DNA of 57,662 bases from Pelargonium cotyledonis (lineage: Eukaryota; Streptophyta; Magnoliopsida; Geraniales; Geraniaceae), in NCBI GenBank assembly GCA_036897625.1, contig JAYMTA010000042.1, positions 1-57,662 of the forward strand. Reading direction: 5' to 3'. The notes under the pieces are model-generated. The model saw only the letters and a program-made list of their open reading frames with translations. It was not told the origin of the DNA and searched no databases. The translations under genes were made by a program, and so were the position numbers. Below are positions 57,291 to 57,662 of this stretch, piece by piece; position 1 is the stretch's first letter, and every line of letters begins with the position of its first letter.

Positions 57291-57662
57291 CGCTAGGTCT
57301 CAGAGACGATCTTGATCTCTCAAGCTCTGGCTCTTGATTCTGGTTTCTTCACTGTGACGTCGAAACCCTCTGGTTCTGAGCTTCAGATTCTCAGTTCTGA
57401 AGAGCTAATCAGATTGAGAGGATGTAAGTAGAGCTAGCGATGTGGGCCGTGGGGCCCAAAAGTCACGTGAAAACGGGCCGAGCCCAAAACGTTGAATTTG
57501 TTTCAGAATAATGGGCCAAGAGCACCTCTCACTCAATCAGATCTCATTGGTCTTGACTAACCCGTGACCTGATCCTATTACGTCACCACGAACTCTTCCT
57601 AAACTGAATTCTGTCATATCTCCAATCTCGTCTTCTGCTACCTACATGTTGATCACCACTTG
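57291..57662 (-). promoter_or_regulatory. Promoter and 5' leader of the R3HCC1L-like gene
   Basis: Site II-type TGGGCC motifs occur at 57443-57448, 57453-57458 (reverse) and 57512-57517, with a G-box CACGTG at 57464-57469. Such clusters mark constitutive, proliferation-linked plant promoters. No other gene is seen up to the window edge. Confidence 0.55.

Noticed and set aside
1-57662. A novel multi-gene biological system such as a biosynthetic or defence cluster
   Set aside because: Neighbouring genes belong to unrelated housekeeping and signalling families with their own promoters; nothing in the sequence links them into one pathway.

Overview
This is a nuclear plant DNA window, almost certainly from a eudicot. 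Coding exons are short and split by AT-rich GT-AG introns. The families are plant-typical (IQ67-domain IQD, BSL Kelch phosphatase, FANTASTIC FOUR-like, KIN-14, DUF1218), one snRNA gene carries a plant Upstream Sequence Element, and intergenic DNA is full of MITEs, LINE/SINE scraps and Ty1-copia relics. I assembled the exon models by hand, checking splice dinucleotides, phase and family similarity. Each model called intact sums to a whole number of codons. No prokaryotic features, CRISPR arrays or tRNA genes were seen.

Layout. 1-1.5 kb: a wrecked KIN-14 kinesin copy (+). 1.6-2.65 kb: a broken DUF1218 membrane-protein gene (-) that runs into a Ty1-copia RNase H relic. 3-6.3 kb: gene-free, with a ~0.95 kb terminal-inverted-repeat element, a possible LTR and an 82-bp tandem repeat. 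6.3-8.9 kb: an intact 4-exon ML-domain lipid-binding protein gene (-). 9.9-16.5 kb: two tandem type-A DnaJ (ATJ2/ATJ3-type) genes (-). The downstream copy is a pseudogene (HPD changed to HSD, plus a 2-nt deletion); the upstream copy is intact (419 aa) with a clean heat-shock element. 18.9-24.3 kb: an IQD gene (+). 25.5-25.7 kb: a U1 snRNA gene (+) with USE and TATA boxes. 26.5-30.4 kb: the circularly permuted GTPase LSG1 (+). 32.0-40.4 kb: a 20-exon BSL2/BSL3-type Kelch-PP1 phosphatase (+). 41.9-45.3 kb: an intron-containing pseudogene of the spliceosomal J-protein DNAJC8 (-). 46.6-47.85 kb: a FAF-like/EAR1-type gene (-). 48.3-53.9 kb: gene-free, repeat-rich. 53.9-57.3 kb: an R3HCC1L-like gene with an RRM-like module (-), with site II promoter motifs at the right edge.

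How the genes relate. The window is mostly housekeeping: protein folding (DnaJ), ribosome export (LSG1, with a telo-box leader), splicing (U1; DNAJC8 now dead here), brassinosteroid signalling (BSL), ABA/meristem regulation (FAF-like/EAR1) and calmodulin/microtubule scaffolding (IQD). From memory of Arabidopsis gene order, LSG1 next to BSL, and DNAJC8 next to FAF-like near a DnaJ gene, are ancient neighbour pairs. I found no convincing novel multi-gene system. The points most worth a second look are the U1 variant, the decaying DnaJ duplicate, the DNAJC8 pseudogene, and a repeat family with AGAGYTGGCAATT ends that has settled in introns of three genes.
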